Below are positions 25,069 to 33,639 of a DNA stretch of 64,000 bases, one piece after another. Every line of letters begins with the position of its first letter. Within the stretch, counting starts at the first letter, position 1. The stretch lies in NCBI GenBank assembly GCA_021371935.1, contig JAJFVF010000004.1, positions 62,001 to 126,000 of the forward strand. The letters run 5' to 3'. The notes under the pieces are model-generated. The model did no database searches. It was not told where the DNA came from and was given only the letters and a program-made list of their open reading frames with translations. Made by a program: the position numbers and the translations under genes. This DNA is from a bacterium (GTDB lineage: Bacteria > Armatimonadota > UBA5829).

Positions 25069-25707
25069 GTGATAAAACAAACACCATTCGTTATCACAAT
25101 AAGCAGGCAACTTGGAAGCGGAGGCTCATACCTGGGCCAGAAACTGGCATCTCGATTTGGTATCTTATATGCAGACAGGGATATTTTACGCCAAGCAGCA
25201 AAGTCATTGAATGTCTCCAGTGAGGTCGCAGAACCAAGTGATGAAAAGGTTACCCCTGTATGGCTATCATTATTGAGAAGTTTTGAAAAAGGGCAGCCAG
25301 AGCTTTGCTATGTTCCGCCTGCAAATTTACCGCCAAATGATGACGAATTTCACACTGCGGAATCTTCAGTTATCAGGCAGATCGCTAAGAGTTGGTCTTC
25401 AGTTATTATCGGCAGAGGTGGATATCATCTGCTGCGAGACAATCCATGGCATTTTGCAGTTTTTCTACACGCCAATGTGGATTTTCGTTCCAAACGCATT
25501 CAGGAGATACATGATTTATCTTCTGAAAATGCAATGAAACTAATCGAAAGAAACGATCAGGATCGCAAACGATATCATCATATTGTATTCGGCAGTGATT
25601 GGACAGACGCAAGGCAATATCATCTTTCAATCGATACAAGCTCAATAGGATTTGACACAGCCGAAGAAATAATTGCTGACAGTGTTCTTGCAAAATTGAA
25701 TGTCTGA
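25069..25707 (+). CDS. Cytidylate kinase-like family protein, copy 1
   Basis: This 212-residue protein belongs to the cytidylate kinase-like family (PF13189 type). ITISRQLGSGGSYLGQKLA (residues 9-27) takes the place of the P-loop, but the Walker Lys is replaced (GSGGS instead of GSGKG), as is usual for this family. RDILRQAA and VIIGRGGYHLL are further landmarks, and RNDQDRKRYH gives a lid-like basic segment. Whether it phosphorylates CMP, another molecule or a protein is not established. It starts with GTG, with GGAGG about 11 nt upstream, 13 nt after the TolC gene. A second copy lies at 29239 in the same cluster. Confidence 0.75.
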   Translation: MIKQTPFVITISRQLGSGGSYLGQKLASRFGILYADRDILRQAAKSLNVSSEVAEPSDEKVTPVWLSLLRSFEKGQPELCYVPPANLPPNDDEFHTAESSVIRQIAKSWSSVIIGRGGYHLLRDNPWHFAVFLHANVDFRSKRIQEIHDLSSENAMKLIERNDQDRKRYHHIVFGSDWTDARQYHLSIDTSSIGFDTAEEIIADSVLAKLNV

Positions 25708-25741
25708 GTATTCGATCTAGTGTCTATCTGCTAATGACAAT

Positions 25742-27322
25742 ATGAAAAAGGCGCTGTCACATGATTCGAGAGAGTCTCAAGACTTTAATCTACATCTGCT
25801 TAATACCTATTGTTATGCAAGTGGATGCGATTATACAAAACAAGATTCATACTCAGCCGTCCGCGTTGAATTTAGAGATTGGAGTGTATTGATGATTAAT
25901 AAGCATTTTTCATTACTTGATTTATGGCATGGAAAGGAAATTGAGTTCTCAGGACCTCTAGCCCGGGTTCTCGGTTCGCGGCTTAAAGACAACGCAGCCA
26001 TAAAGATATATGTGTCAACTATCGGAAAATTCAAAAAAGGTAAACACATCGAACTACTTGGAATGGCAACTCAAATTACTGATGACGGAACTTTCTTGGC
26101 ATCAGCAACCGGTCCAATGTCGAATATTCCTGATGCGAAAAAGGCTATAAAAAGTGTTGAGGATGCTATTCGTCGACGAGGTAAACCTATAATCCGACGA
26201 GATGATGCACTAATATATACTTCATATCAGCCTCCAGTGCCAACGAAGGCTTCGATGAAACTGCTCGGCAATCACCTGGCGCTGGTATTGGATGGCCATC
26301 CTCAGCCGACAGTATGTACGCTTCAGGTTACTACAAAGTGCCAGGCCAATTGTGTCCACTGCAGTGCAGTCAGATACAAGGATCCAGATAAAGTCGAACT
26401 TACAACCGATGAATGGAAGAAAGTGATAACTGATTCCCAGCGACTTGGTGTTGTAAGTATTGTTTTTACAGGTGGCGAGCCCTTGACCAGACCAGACATC
26501 TATGAGCTTATAGATTATGTCGATAAGGATGAGGCTATCGCACTGATGTTCTGTAATGGCCTGCTGCTTAATGATAAGAATGTAAAAAAGCTGGCCGCAT
26601 CAGGTCTGTATGCCATTCATGTCTCCATAGATTCGCCCAATCCTGATGAGCACGACAGTATGCGCCGCGTGCCTGGCTGTTTCCAGAAAGCTGTCGATGG
26701 GCTAAAGCGCTGTAAAGATGCAGGTATAATGACAGGTATCTCCACATATGCCACTCCTGAGCGCCTCCATAATGGCCAGATAGTTGAAATGATTGAACTG
26801 GCAAAAACGATCGGTACAGACGAAATCACAATCTTTGATGTCGTTCCCACAGGCCGCCTGCTTTTGGAAGACAGAAAACACCTGTTGACTGATGAAGACA
26901 AAGCGGAGCTTTGCCGGATCGAAGAAGAGTGCAACATCGGGCATCCGCTTCCGCAAGTTATAACTCAGGCTCATATCAATGGACCTACAGGGAATGGTTG
27001 CTTCGCAGGCTGGTGTCAGTTTTATGTTACAGCTTTCGGAGATGTGACTCCATGTGATTTCACCCCATTGTCTTTCGGCAATGTGAGAAACGGGGAAGTG
27101 GAAGCATCCTGGCAAAAAATCGTTAGTCATGAAAATTATGGCTGTCATAACTCATGCTGCAGAATGCAGAATCCAGAGTTCAGATCACGCTGGATCGATA
27201 AGATTCCTCATTCTGGACCATTCCCATACCCAATAAGTGATGTGGATAAACTGCCTGACCCGTCGGAGAATGAAGTTCTGCAAAATGCCGTAAGCCACTC
27301 ATCAGTTGGAATCAAGCACTAG
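25742..27322 (+). CDS. Radical SAM protein with N-terminal extension and C-terminal cysteine region
   Basis: This 526-residue protein has a radical SAM core beginning with CQANCVHC (C200, C204, C207), which binds the [4Fe-4S] cluster used to split S-adenosylmethionine. VFTGGEPLTRPDIYELI and IHVSIDSPNPDEHDSMR are the next core strands. A C-terminal region with several cysteines (GCFAGWCQFY, DVTPCDF, NSCCRMQ) looks like a SPASM-type auxiliary cluster. The first 190 residues form an unidentified domain. SPASM-like radical SAM enzymes often modify peptides, but lipid and cofactor roles also occur; no precursor peptide is obvious nearby. No good ribosome site precedes the ATG, 34 nt after the kinase-like gene, so translation may be coupled. 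Confidence 0.8.
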   Translation: MKKALSHDSRESQDFNLHLLNTYCYASGCDYTKQDSYSAVRVEFRDWSVLMINKHFSLLDLWHGKEIEFSGPLARVLGSRLKDNAAIKIYVSTIGKFKKGKHIELLGMATQITDDGTFLASATGPMSNIPDAKKAIKSVEDAIRRRGKPIIRRDDALIYTSYQPPVPTKASMKLLGNHLALVLDGHPQPTVCTLQVTTKCQANCVHCSAVRYKDPDKVELTTDEWKKVITDSQRLGVVSIVFTGGEPLTRPDIYELIDYVDKDEAIALMFCNGLLLNDKNVKKLAASGLYAIHVSIDSPNPDEHDSMRRVPGCFQKAVDGLKRCKDAGIMTGISTYATPERLHNGQIVEMIELAKTIGTDEITIFDVVPTGRLLLEDRKHLLTDEDKAELCRIEEECNIGHPLPQVITQAHINGPTGNGCFAGWCQFYVTAFGDVTPCDFTPLSFGNVRNGEVEASWQKIVSHENYGCHNSCCRMQNPEFRSRWIDKIPHSGPFPYPISDVDKLPDPSENEVLQNAVSHSSVGIKH

Positions 27323-27346
27323 ATAGTTGAAAGAATAGGTGTTTTG

Positions 27347-27931
27347 ATGATGTTTTGGAATGAAGACGGTATTCGCTTGGCATTGTTCGTTCTAGCTCTA
27401 TTGCTGATTCCAGGATCTGCTTTATGTATCGAGCGCGACCTTGGCTTCCATCAGCGTGGTGACGTGCAGTGGACACAGTGGCTTGGAACCGGCGAGAACC
27501 ATCGAATACCGAGTGGTACCCATGTGCCTCATTTTTGCTTCGATGGTCTTGGCGTTGAGTATGGGAAGTTTATATCACCAAGGAAAAGCCTCGGCTGTGA
27601 GTTGTTTCTATCAGAGCAGATTGGCAGTGGAAACAACAATGCCGGTGCGATTCTAGGCGACTACAGAAACTACTTTTTCGTTCACGGACGGTTCGCAGCA
27701 GACTATACCGCAGGAATTGGCGTGATGCATATGCGTGACAAAGTAAGCGGACAGGCAACAAAGAACAACTTCTGTGAGCGACTGTCTGTGGGCTTGCATT
27801 ATGCCACCGGTCCAAACAACGCCGTGAGTTTGGAATACAGATTCTACCACGCGTCAAATGCTGGTATCGAGCGACCAAACCATGGGATCAATGCGACCAC
27901 GGTTGTCATAGGCTATAGCTGGTACAGATAA
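27347..27931 (+). CDS. PagL-like acyloxyacyl hydrolase / lipid A 3-O-deacylase
   Basis: This protein of about 194 residues has a signal peptide (to about residue 27) and outer-membrane beta-barrel character. RFYHASNAGIERPNHGI matches the PagL active-site region. His169 and Ser171 (counting from the TTG two codons upstream of the listed start) fit the catalytic His and Ser. The Glu that completes the Pseudomonas triad would align, from memory, with an Asn just after HGI, so catalysis may differ. PagL removes the 3-O-acyl chain of lipid A, which changes outer-membrane surface properties. Three possible starts (TTG, ATG, ATG) follow in series; the first ATG is chosen. The gene sits 24 nt after the radical SAM gene and 15 nt before the next. 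Confidence 0.75.
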   Translation: MMFWNEDGIRLALFVLALLLIPGSALCIERDLGFHQRGDVQWTQWLGTGENHRIPSGTHVPHFCFDGLGVEYGKFISPRKSLGCELFLSEQIGSGNNNAGAILGDYRNYFFVHGRFAADYTAGIGVMHMRDKVSGQATKNNFCERLSVGLHYATGPNNAVSLEYRFYHASNAGIERPNHGINATTVVIGYSWYR

Positions 27932-27946
27932 TTGGAGGATGAACAG

Positions 27947-28732
27947 ATGAGCGCAACAGACCCGTTGAGAAAACTGCTAACTATCGTAGTGACGCTGGTC
28001 ATGCTTTCGGCATCTCTCCCCGAGTATGCAGCCGAAATCGTGCTGGCTGACAAAAATGGCGGCTGTGACACATTACGTAACAGAATGAAACAGGAGCACA
28101 TCAATCTCGAAGACTTGACGGCAACATTAGTTGTCGATTACAGGAATGACCAAGTGCTGAAAAAGATGGGTGAAGGCCGTGTGATTGAGTATGGAATCAA
28201 GAATGCCCAGGTGCGTTTCAAGGTGCCGGATTGCAGCCGCATCGAGGGTACTGCCCACCGTCTGCGGGTCATCTCCATCACCAATCACGACTATAGTATA
28301 TTCAGAATCAAGTCATTAGGCTATCAGAAGACGAAACCGCTCGGTGAAAACGCCAAATATAGGCCGTTCGCCATGCTTCTCGGACTGGTGACTCCAGAGA
28401 TTTGGGATCAGTTTGCCATCAATGATGTCGGAATTCTGAACGAGGGCACTGATGAATTCTACGTGTTCGATCTATTACGCATTGACAGTTCGCGCAAACT
28501 TTACCGCATAACAATCGACATGAAAACGCTCACGCTCCACGAATGCGACACCTACAGATCGGAAGGAGACACACTCAGGCTGACTTGTCGTTATCTGGAA
28601 CCGATGCAGGTGAATGGACTATGGGTTCCTACTAAAGTGGAAATGCGCTCGGCTGATAGTGAACTGGCGGCCGTTTTCAAGCTTAGCAATATCGCAGTCA
28701 ATACCAACTTGGACGATGCTCTCTTTCACTAG
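27947..28732 (+). CDS. Exported LolA-like (outer-membrane lipoprotein-sorting) protein
   Basis: This protein of about 261 residues has a signal peptide (roughly 8-29) and a beta-rich mature part. The segments FYVFDLLRIDSSRKLYRIT, DMKTLTLHECDTY and LEPMQVNGLWVPTKVEM resemble LolA/LolB-type and outer-membrane lipoprotein-sorting proteins, which shield lipid chains in a half-barrel. The ATG at 27947 has GGAGG 8 nt upstream; an earlier TTG in frame would leave no room for a ribosome site. Directly after the PagL-like gene, it probably works in the envelope, perhaps carrying lipids or lipoproteins. Sequence similarity is loose, so the family call is tentative. Confidence 0.6.
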   Translation: MSATDPLRKLLTIVVTLVMLSASLPEYAAEIVLADKNGGCDTLRNRMKQEHINLEDLTATLVVDYRNDQVLKKMGEGRVIEYGIKNAQVRFKVPDCSRIEGTAHRLRVISITNHDYSIFRIKSLGYQKTKPLGENAKYRPFAMLLGLVTPEIWDQFAINDVGILNEGTDEFYVFDLLRIDSSRKLYRITIDMKTLTLHECDTYRSEGDTLRLTCRYLEPMQVNGLWVPTKVEMRSADSELAAVFKLSNIAVNTNLDDALFH

Positions 28733-28798
28733 TCGACACCTTTACAGCAATTTGTAATAGTGTAGCCTACTGCAGTGTGCTGGTGGCGGGAGGAATGA

Positions 28799-29017
28799 AT
28801 GAGAACGCTGACAATAGATGTTGTAGCCGATGATCTGGTTATCGGCCAACTGGAGCACACTGAGAGTTACTTTGCCGACTGGGACGAGTTGGCCCGCAAA
28901 GCTAGACAAATGGCCAGAGAACTATGCCCTGGGTGTAGGAAGCTGCAACTGTGGGCGGCGGACATCTGCTTGCTTGACTTGATATTGCAAGACGAATCGG
29001 CGTTACGCAACATGTGA
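28799..29017 (+). CDS. Small protein of unknown function (72 residues)
   Basis: This short acidic protein begins MRTLTIDVVADDLVIGQLEH, with a helical middle (DWDELARKARQMARELCPG) and a CPGCRK cysteine pair plus another Cys in ADICLLDLIL. I do not recognise the family. Support comes from a good ribosome site (GGGAGGAATGA before the ATG) and from its position 66 nt after the LolA-like gene in a run of same-strand genes. A still smaller frame begins directly after its stop. Confidence 0.55.
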   Translation: MRTLTIDVVADDLVIGQLEHTESYFADWDELARKARQMARELCPGCRKLQLWAADICLLDLILQDESALRNM

Positions 29018-29182
29018 ATGCTATTGTGTAGGTTCTTTTGGGATCAGTTAATGGCTGGCTTTATGATATCCGACATGGGGTTGCCCCAGCGCTTGTTTAG
29101 ACTTGTAAGGCAATCGCAACACGAACTATATGAGCGCATGGGAGACATCGACACCATCGATGTGGTTAATCACCAACAGTAG
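29018..29182 (+). CDS. Very small protein of unknown function (54 residues)
   Basis: The sequence TGAATG places this ATG directly after the stop of the 72-residue gene, so translation could pass from one to the other. The product begins MLLCRFFWDQLMAGFMISDM and continues with an amphipathic basic helix (RLFRLVRQSQHELYERMGD). No ribosome site of its own is visible. The composition looks protein-like and the frame is clean for 55 codons, but I recognise no family. Confidence 0.4.
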   Translation: MLLCRFFWDQLMAGFMISDMGLPQRLFRLVRQSQHELYERMGDIDTIDVVNHQQ

Positions 29183-29238
29183 AAAAGAAAACGACGACGG
29201 CCGCCAAACGCGGCAGTGTCTGAAGGAGTATTCATATC

Positions 29239-29886
29239 ATGTCAACGCAGACACCGTTTGTCATTACAATAAGCAGACAGTTCGGAAGTGGTGGAGCGTT
29301 TCTCGGACAGCGTATCGCCGCTCGTTTGCACATATATTATGTAGACAGAGAAATAATAGGCAAGGCTGCCGAAATAATACATCCGCCGGAAGACAACAAG
29401 AAAGCGATGAGCAAGAGTTCTATCAACAGATTAGAGTCATTGCTTAAATCATTCGAGCATACCGAGCCGAGGAGTTGCTGTAAGCCACTCGCTGATCTAC
29501 CTCCACCGGACGATGAATCTTATGTTATGGAAGCCCCGATTGTGACTTGGATCGCACAACACTGGCATTCAGTAATAGTTGGGCGAGGCGGCTATCACCT
29601 GTTGCGGCATAACCCAAGGCATCTTGCTGTTTATATACATGCAGATATGGACTTTCGATTAGAGCGCATCCAGAGCATCTACGGCGTATCTCCGGCACAA
29701 GCATTGAAGCTGATAGAAGCAAGTGACAGAGATCGCAAACTGTTTATCTACAACACAACAGGATCAACCTGGGAGAATACACAGCAATATCACCTTTCTA
29801 TCGATACAAGCGCACTAGGCTTTACACTTCCCGAGGAGATGATCCTGGACTCTATGCTCGCACGGCTTGAGAATAGCCTTGACTAG
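29239..29886 (+). CDS. Cytidylate kinase-like family protein, copy 2
   Basis: This 215-residue paralogue of the protein at 25069 repeats the same landmarks: ITISRQFGSGGAFLGQRIA in place of a P-loop, VDREIIGKAAEII, VIVGRGGYHLLRHNPRHLAV and YHLSIDTSALGF near the end. Both copies carry a Cys- and Pro-rich loop in the middle (CYVPPANLPPNDDE in copy 1, CCKPLADLPPPDDE in copy 2) and the same HLSIDTS strand. AAGGAG lies about 10 nt before the ATG. Two related proteins in one envelope cluster could form a heterodimer or serve different substrates. Their reaction is not known. Confidence 0.75.
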   Translation: MSTQTPFVITISRQFGSGGAFLGQRIAARLHIYYVDREIIGKAAEIIHPPEDNKKAMSKSSINRLESLLKSFEHTEPRSCCKPLADLPPPDDESYVMEAPIVTWIAQHWHSVIVGRGGYHLLRHNPRHLAVYIHADMDFRLERIQSIYGVSPAQALKLIEASDRDRKLFIYNTTGSTWENTQQYHLSIDTSALGFTLPEEMILDSMLARLENSLD

Positions 29887-30085
29887 AACAACGGAAACAA
29901 AAAAGCTTAAGTCAATAATCGCAAACGATGCGATGATCCTATTTGCAGGGAGATTGAGATAGCGGTTTAGACAACAGAATTCAAATAAGCGAATTGGATT
30001 GCCAGAACGACCGCAGCTTTGTCGTAGCCATATCTAGCGATAGTATATGCAAAAAATAGCACACTACTTTTCATGGAGAAATAAA

Positions 30086-30844
30086 ATGTATCCAGAACTT
30101 TCAGGAAAACACGCACTGGTGACGGGCGCAGCCCGAGGCTTTGGCCGATCAATTGCCATAAGACTGGCGGCTGAGGGGAGCACGGTCATTGTCAACTATC
30201 GAAGAAGCAAGATCGACGCTCAGAGCGTAGTTGCCGAGATAGAAGCTGCCGGAGGCCGAGCAATCGCACTGCGCGGTGACATGGGTAGCGAGGAGAGCCT
30301 GGATCGGCTCTTCAAGGAGATTGCGTCCGAACTTGGAAGTCTCGATATCCTGGTTGCAAATGCCGCATTTGGGATACCGGGTCCTTTGATGAACTCGTCC
30401 ACCAAGCATTGGGATGTCACGATGTCATCGTCGGCACGCTCACTTCTTGATCTAGCAAAACGCGCGGTCCCGTTGATGACTTCTGATTACAAGCGGATTA
30501 TTAGTATCACCAGTTCGGGCGGACACAGAGTGTTGGCGCAATACGGGCTGATGGGCGTGGCAAAAGGCGCCATGGAATCGCTTACCCGAAGCCTGGCTGT
30601 CGAACTCGCCCCTCAAGGAATTCTCGTGAACGGCGTGCTGGCAGGGGTGGCGGATACCAAATCGCTCCGCGCCATTTCTGGAGTCGAGGATCTGCTAACG
30701 AGCGCGAAAGGCCGCACTCCGCTCGGACGTCTGGTGGAACCGCAAGACATCGCAGATGTGGTGGCTTTTCTTGTTTCGGAACAGGCTCGGATGATTTGTG
30801 GTCAGTTCGTAGTTGTCGACGGCGGGTTTGAGGTTCTCGCTTAG
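30086..30844 (+). CDS. Short-chain dehydrogenase/reductase, FabL-like
   Basis: This 252-residue protein has the NADP(H) motif TGAARGFG (about residues 10-17), VNYRRSK and a late SRxxGRLVEPQDIADVVAFL-like tail. The catalytic Tyr and Lys lie in YGLMGVAK, that is Tyr-x6-Lys in place of the standard Tyr-x3-Lys. This wider spacing is the mark of FabL, enoyl-ACP reductase III, which carries out the last reduction of each fatty acid elongation cycle. The ATG at 30086 has GGAG about 8 nt upstream; the frame opens earlier without a site. It converges on the patatin gene across a 9-bp hairpin. Proximity to PlsX and patatin fits lipid synthesis, although other SDR roles are possible. Confidence 0.75.
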   Translation: MYPELSGKHALVTGAARGFGRSIAIRLAAEGSTVIVNYRRSKIDAQSVVAEIEAAGGRAIALRGDMGSEESLDRLFKEIASELGSLDILVANAAFGIPGPLMNSSTKHWDVTMSSSARSLLDLAKRAVPLMTSDYKRIISITSSGGHRVLAQYGLMGVAKGAMESLTRSLAVELAPQGILVNGVLAGVADTKSLRAISGVEDLLTSAKGRTPLGRLVEPQDIADVVAFLVSEQARMICGQFVVVDGGFEVLA

Positions 30845-30864
30845 GATTTGGATTCTACTTCTGA

Positions 30865-30887
30865 GAAGGAAGTCACAGACTTCCTTC
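30865..30887. terminator. Hairpin between convergent SDR and patatin genes
   Basis: GAAGGAAGT (30865-30873) and ACTTCCTTC (30879-30887) form a perfect 9-bp stem with loop CACAG, 20 nt after the SDR stop. No T-tract follows on either strand. Its place between convergent genes suggests a terminator. Confidence 0.45.
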
Positions 30888-30976
30888 CACAACCTTAACG
30901 TTCTTTTATGATCGCATGGTGGATTGACAGCTTCAGCGATAGAGACATAGGCGGCACTTGCAAGCACGAGGCTATT

Positions 30977-31774
30977 TCATATAGACTGAGGATGCGCTCG
31001 AAGCTTTGCCAGCAGCATGCCTACGTTCTCTGAAGCATCCCTTCTACCAAGCCGCAATATCTCCGCCACCCGGTCAAAGTCGTACCACCGGTATGTCTCC
31101 ACGGGCGGCTGGAAGCAGAAGTCGCACAGTTTGATCTGCTGTAAGGACATCTCAAGTTCCATTATCTCTAAAGCCCTTAAAGCCACTTCTACCCGGCTCA
31201 GGCGTGGCTTGCCCCTGTTGTATTTGACCTCTGGCACACGATAGAGCGAGGAGCCAATAACGAAGTCCGCGCCGGACTTGCGAACGATATCGGCCGGAAG
31301 ATTTCTGGTGATTCCGCCATCTACGAGGTAATGGCCACTGACCCGTTGGATAGCAAACACGCCTGGATAGGCAGCCGAGGCTTTGACGGCTGCTACCGGG
31401 TCCCCGGAATCGATGACTACTGGAGCACCTGTAACAATGTCGGTAGCGACGCAAGAGAATGGCACCTGCAGATCCTCAAACGACCGGGCCTCAACGCACA
31501 TCGACAGCGCCTCGCCCACCAGCGTCCATATCTTCTCCGGTGTTCGCGCCAGTAGTCCCAACGGGCTCCTAATCAGTCCGTCTGTCTCCAGCAGTTTCAG
31601 GAAGCGGAAGATAGCATCGATTCCACCGTCTGCGTATAGCAGGCCTACAATCGCACCTGCAGATGTCCCACAGATAGAGTCCGGATGCACGCGGTGTTCC
31701 TCAATCTGCTCCAACACCCCTATGTGGGCAGCGCCAATCGCCCCACCACCGCTGAGTGCAAGTCCTATATGCAT
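30977..31774 (-). CDS. Patatin-like phospholipase
   Basis: This 265-residue protein has the full patatin signature: LALSGGGAIGAAHIG (oxyanion hole, 5-19), GTSAGAIVG with the nucleophile Ser (about 36-43), and the catalytic Asp in LVDGGITRNLP. It would cleave acyl chains from glycerolipids. It has the size of RssA/YchK-type cytoplasmic patatins and no signal peptide. GGAGG lies 8 nt before the ATG. It is the last gene of a minus-strand run that also holds PlsX, so the operon has both acyl-transfer and acyl-removal functions. Confidence 0.88.
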   Translation of the reverse strand: MHIGLALSGGGAIGAAHIGVLEQIEEHRVHPDSICGTSAGAIVGLLYADGGIDAIFRFLKLLETDGLIRSPLGLLARTPEKIWTLVGEALSMCVEARSFEDLQVPFSCVATDIVTGAPVVIDSGDPVAAVKASAAYPGVFAIQRVSGHYLVDGGITRNLPADIVRKSGADFVIGSSLYRVPEVKYNRGKPRLSRVEVALRALEIMELEMSLQQIKLCDFCFQPPVETYRWYDFDRVAEILRLGRRDASENVGMLLAKLRAHPQSI

Positions 31775-31848
31775 GTCTCATGCCTCCTCTATTATTATTT
31801 AGCTAGCCCCGTTGTCAGACCAGTCGTGTCACATTACATCATTCCATC

Positions 31849-33522
31849 CTAGAGCCGCCCATGGCGCAGCATCGATATGAGAAGATAGAACCCCAACAGT
31901 GAGGCGGTAACGAAGCCCACAATTCCGAGGACTGGCCAGCCATGAAGCAGCGGTCCCACTCCGGCTTGAACGATCAGAGAAGAGCCGACAATGATCGCTG
32001 CTACGACAACACTAAACGATAGGCGGTTTGTCATCTGGTGCAGATGTGAGATAGGTTTATCTATCTTGGTCGGTTCAAACCTCACGGTCAGCCTGCCCGA
32101 GTTGAGCGAATCGAGCAGGTTGGCGAAATCCTGCGGGGCGGAACGAAGTAGCCGGTGTGCGCCTTGCACATCATTCAGCATGTCAACAATAAACCGGACG
32201 GGTGAGAACCTGCGCCGGATCATCTCGCGTGCGAAAGGCTGAGCTACCTCGAAGATGTTGAAAGTGGGATCAATGCCACGGCCGATTCCATCCAGAATCA
32301 CAACTGTCTTCGTTGCAAGTGTAAAGTCGGCAGGGATGCGTATGCTGTACTTTCGGGCGAGTGCCATCTGCTTGCTGACAATCTCTGCGGCACGTAGTTG
32401 TTGGATTGGTAGGCCATAGTATTTGCTGACTGTCCGCGAGATGTCTCTGGCCATTGCGGCGCGATCAACGTCGTTTGGTGCAATGCCGATTGTCAGAAGC
32501 GCGTCTATGATGGCTTTGATATCGCGGTGGACGATAGCCAAAAAGAGATCGGTAATCTGCTCGCGCAAGTCTTCATCAATACGCCCGACTGCACCGAAAT
32601 CTACAAATGCAATTCGACCGTTCTCTTCGATGAAAATATTACCTGCATGGGGGTCCGCGTGAAAGAAACCATCTTCAAGGACTTGTTTCAAATACAGCTT
32701 TGCACCAAGTTTTGCGATCCCTTTGCGGTCAACCAGTTTTGTGTCAATTGTCATAAGGTCATTCAGCTTGATGCCTGTGATGCGCTCCATTGTGAGCACC
32801 CGTTTAGTTGTATATTTCCAATAGATTCTCGGAATGTGAACTCCCGGTTCTTCGGCAAAGCTGTCACGGAAGCGGTCGGCATTGTGTCCCTCCAGCGTGA
32901 AATCCATCTCTTCGCGTGTTGCTTCCATGATCTGACGCACTATGTCGACCACGCCCTGTTGTCTTGCCCAAGACGTACTTCGCTCAAGCAGCTTTGCTAG
33001 ATTGAGCAAGATCTCGAAGTCGGTCTCCATTTCGTCCTCTATGTGTGGCCGCTGCACTTTCACTGCCACTTCATCACCAGTGTGCAATGTCGCAAAGTGG
33101 ACTTGTGCGATAGATGCTGCGGCGACCGGATTGTGTTCAAAGGTAGCGAATAACTCTTCAGGATCAGCGCCCATCTCTTCCTCGATTACCTGCCTGACCT
33201 TTGAATAGTGAAGAAACGGAACTTCATCTTGAAGCTTCTCCAGTTCGTCCACTAGCTCATCAGGTAATAAGTCACGCCGGGTACTCAGTATCTGCCCCAA
33301 CTTAATGAACGTGCCACCTAATTCCTCCAGCGCAAGCCGAACTCTACGCCATGTGGTTCGCCCTGGAAACTCGGCTTCAGTCTCATTACTTCGACGCCAT
33401 CTTCGTGGCAACAATCTTGCGAGCCCCGCTTGGTCCAGCAGATAGCCTAGATGATGATGCGCCGCAACGACGCCGATTTGTCTATAACGTTTTGTGTGTC
33501 TACTTATCGCCTCAAACTGCAT
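31849..33522 (-). CDS. AarF/UbiB (ABC1) family atypical kinase
   Basis: This 557-residue protein is of the UbiB type. The family-specific KxGQ motif is in FIKLGQILSTRRDLLP (about residues 78-93), the Ala-rich loop in VAAASIAQVH, the ATP-binding Lys in VAVKVQRP, and the catalytic region in DGFFHADPHAGNIF and FVDFGAVG. Two membrane helices end the chain (LSFSVVVAAIIVGSSLIV and IVGFVTASLLGFYLLISML). UbiB proteins bind and extract prenyl lipids such as quinone precursors from membranes. No ubiquinone or menaquinone genes are nearby, so here the link is to general lipid handling. ATG 33522 is preferred, with GAGGA 7 nt upstream, over an earlier TTG. Confidence 0.87.
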   Translation of the reverse strand: MQFEAISRHTKRYRQIGVVAAHHHLGYLLDQAGLARLLPRRWRRSNETEAEFPGRTTWRRVRLALEELGGTFIKLGQILSTRRDLLPDELVDELEKLQDEVPFLHYSKVRQVIEEEMGADPEELFATFEHNPVAAASIAQVHFATLHTGDEVAVKVQRPHIEDEMETDFEILLNLAKLLERSTSWARQQGVVDIVRQIMEATREEMDFTLEGHNADRFRDSFAEEPGVHIPRIYWKYTTKRVLTMERITGIKLNDLMTIDTKLVDRKGIAKLGAKLYLKQVLEDGFFHADPHAGNIFIEENGRIAFVDFGAVGRIDEDLREQITDLFLAIVHRDIKAIIDALLTIGIAPNDVDRAAMARDISRTVSKYYGLPIQQLRAAEIVSKQMALARKYSIRIPADFTLATKTVVILDGIGRGIDPTFNIFEVAQPFAREMIRRRFSPVRFIVDMLNDVQGAHRLLRSAPQDFANLLDSLNSGRLTVRFEPTKIDKPISHLHQMTNRLSFSVVVAAIIVGSSLIVQAGVGPLLHGWPVLGIVGFVTASLLGFYLLISMLRHGRL

Positions 33523-33566
33523 AGCTAATTCCTCTTCGAACAAGAGCAGGACTGTAGAAAACAGGT

Positions 33567-33597
33567 GTTCGGACGGGCATACCTTACCCGTCCGAAC
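33567..33597. terminator. Strong hairpin between phasin and UbiB genes
   Basis: GTTCGGACGGG (33567-33577) and CCCGTCCGAAC (33587-33597) form a perfect 11-bp stem. On the minus strand it is followed by ACCTGTTTT, a weak T-run. It may partly terminate transcription coming from the phasin gene or protect the upstream message. Confidence 0.5.
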
Positions 33598-33639
33598 ATC
33601 CGAGCACGCTTGATCGCTCCTGAACCCGTATTATGTCCA

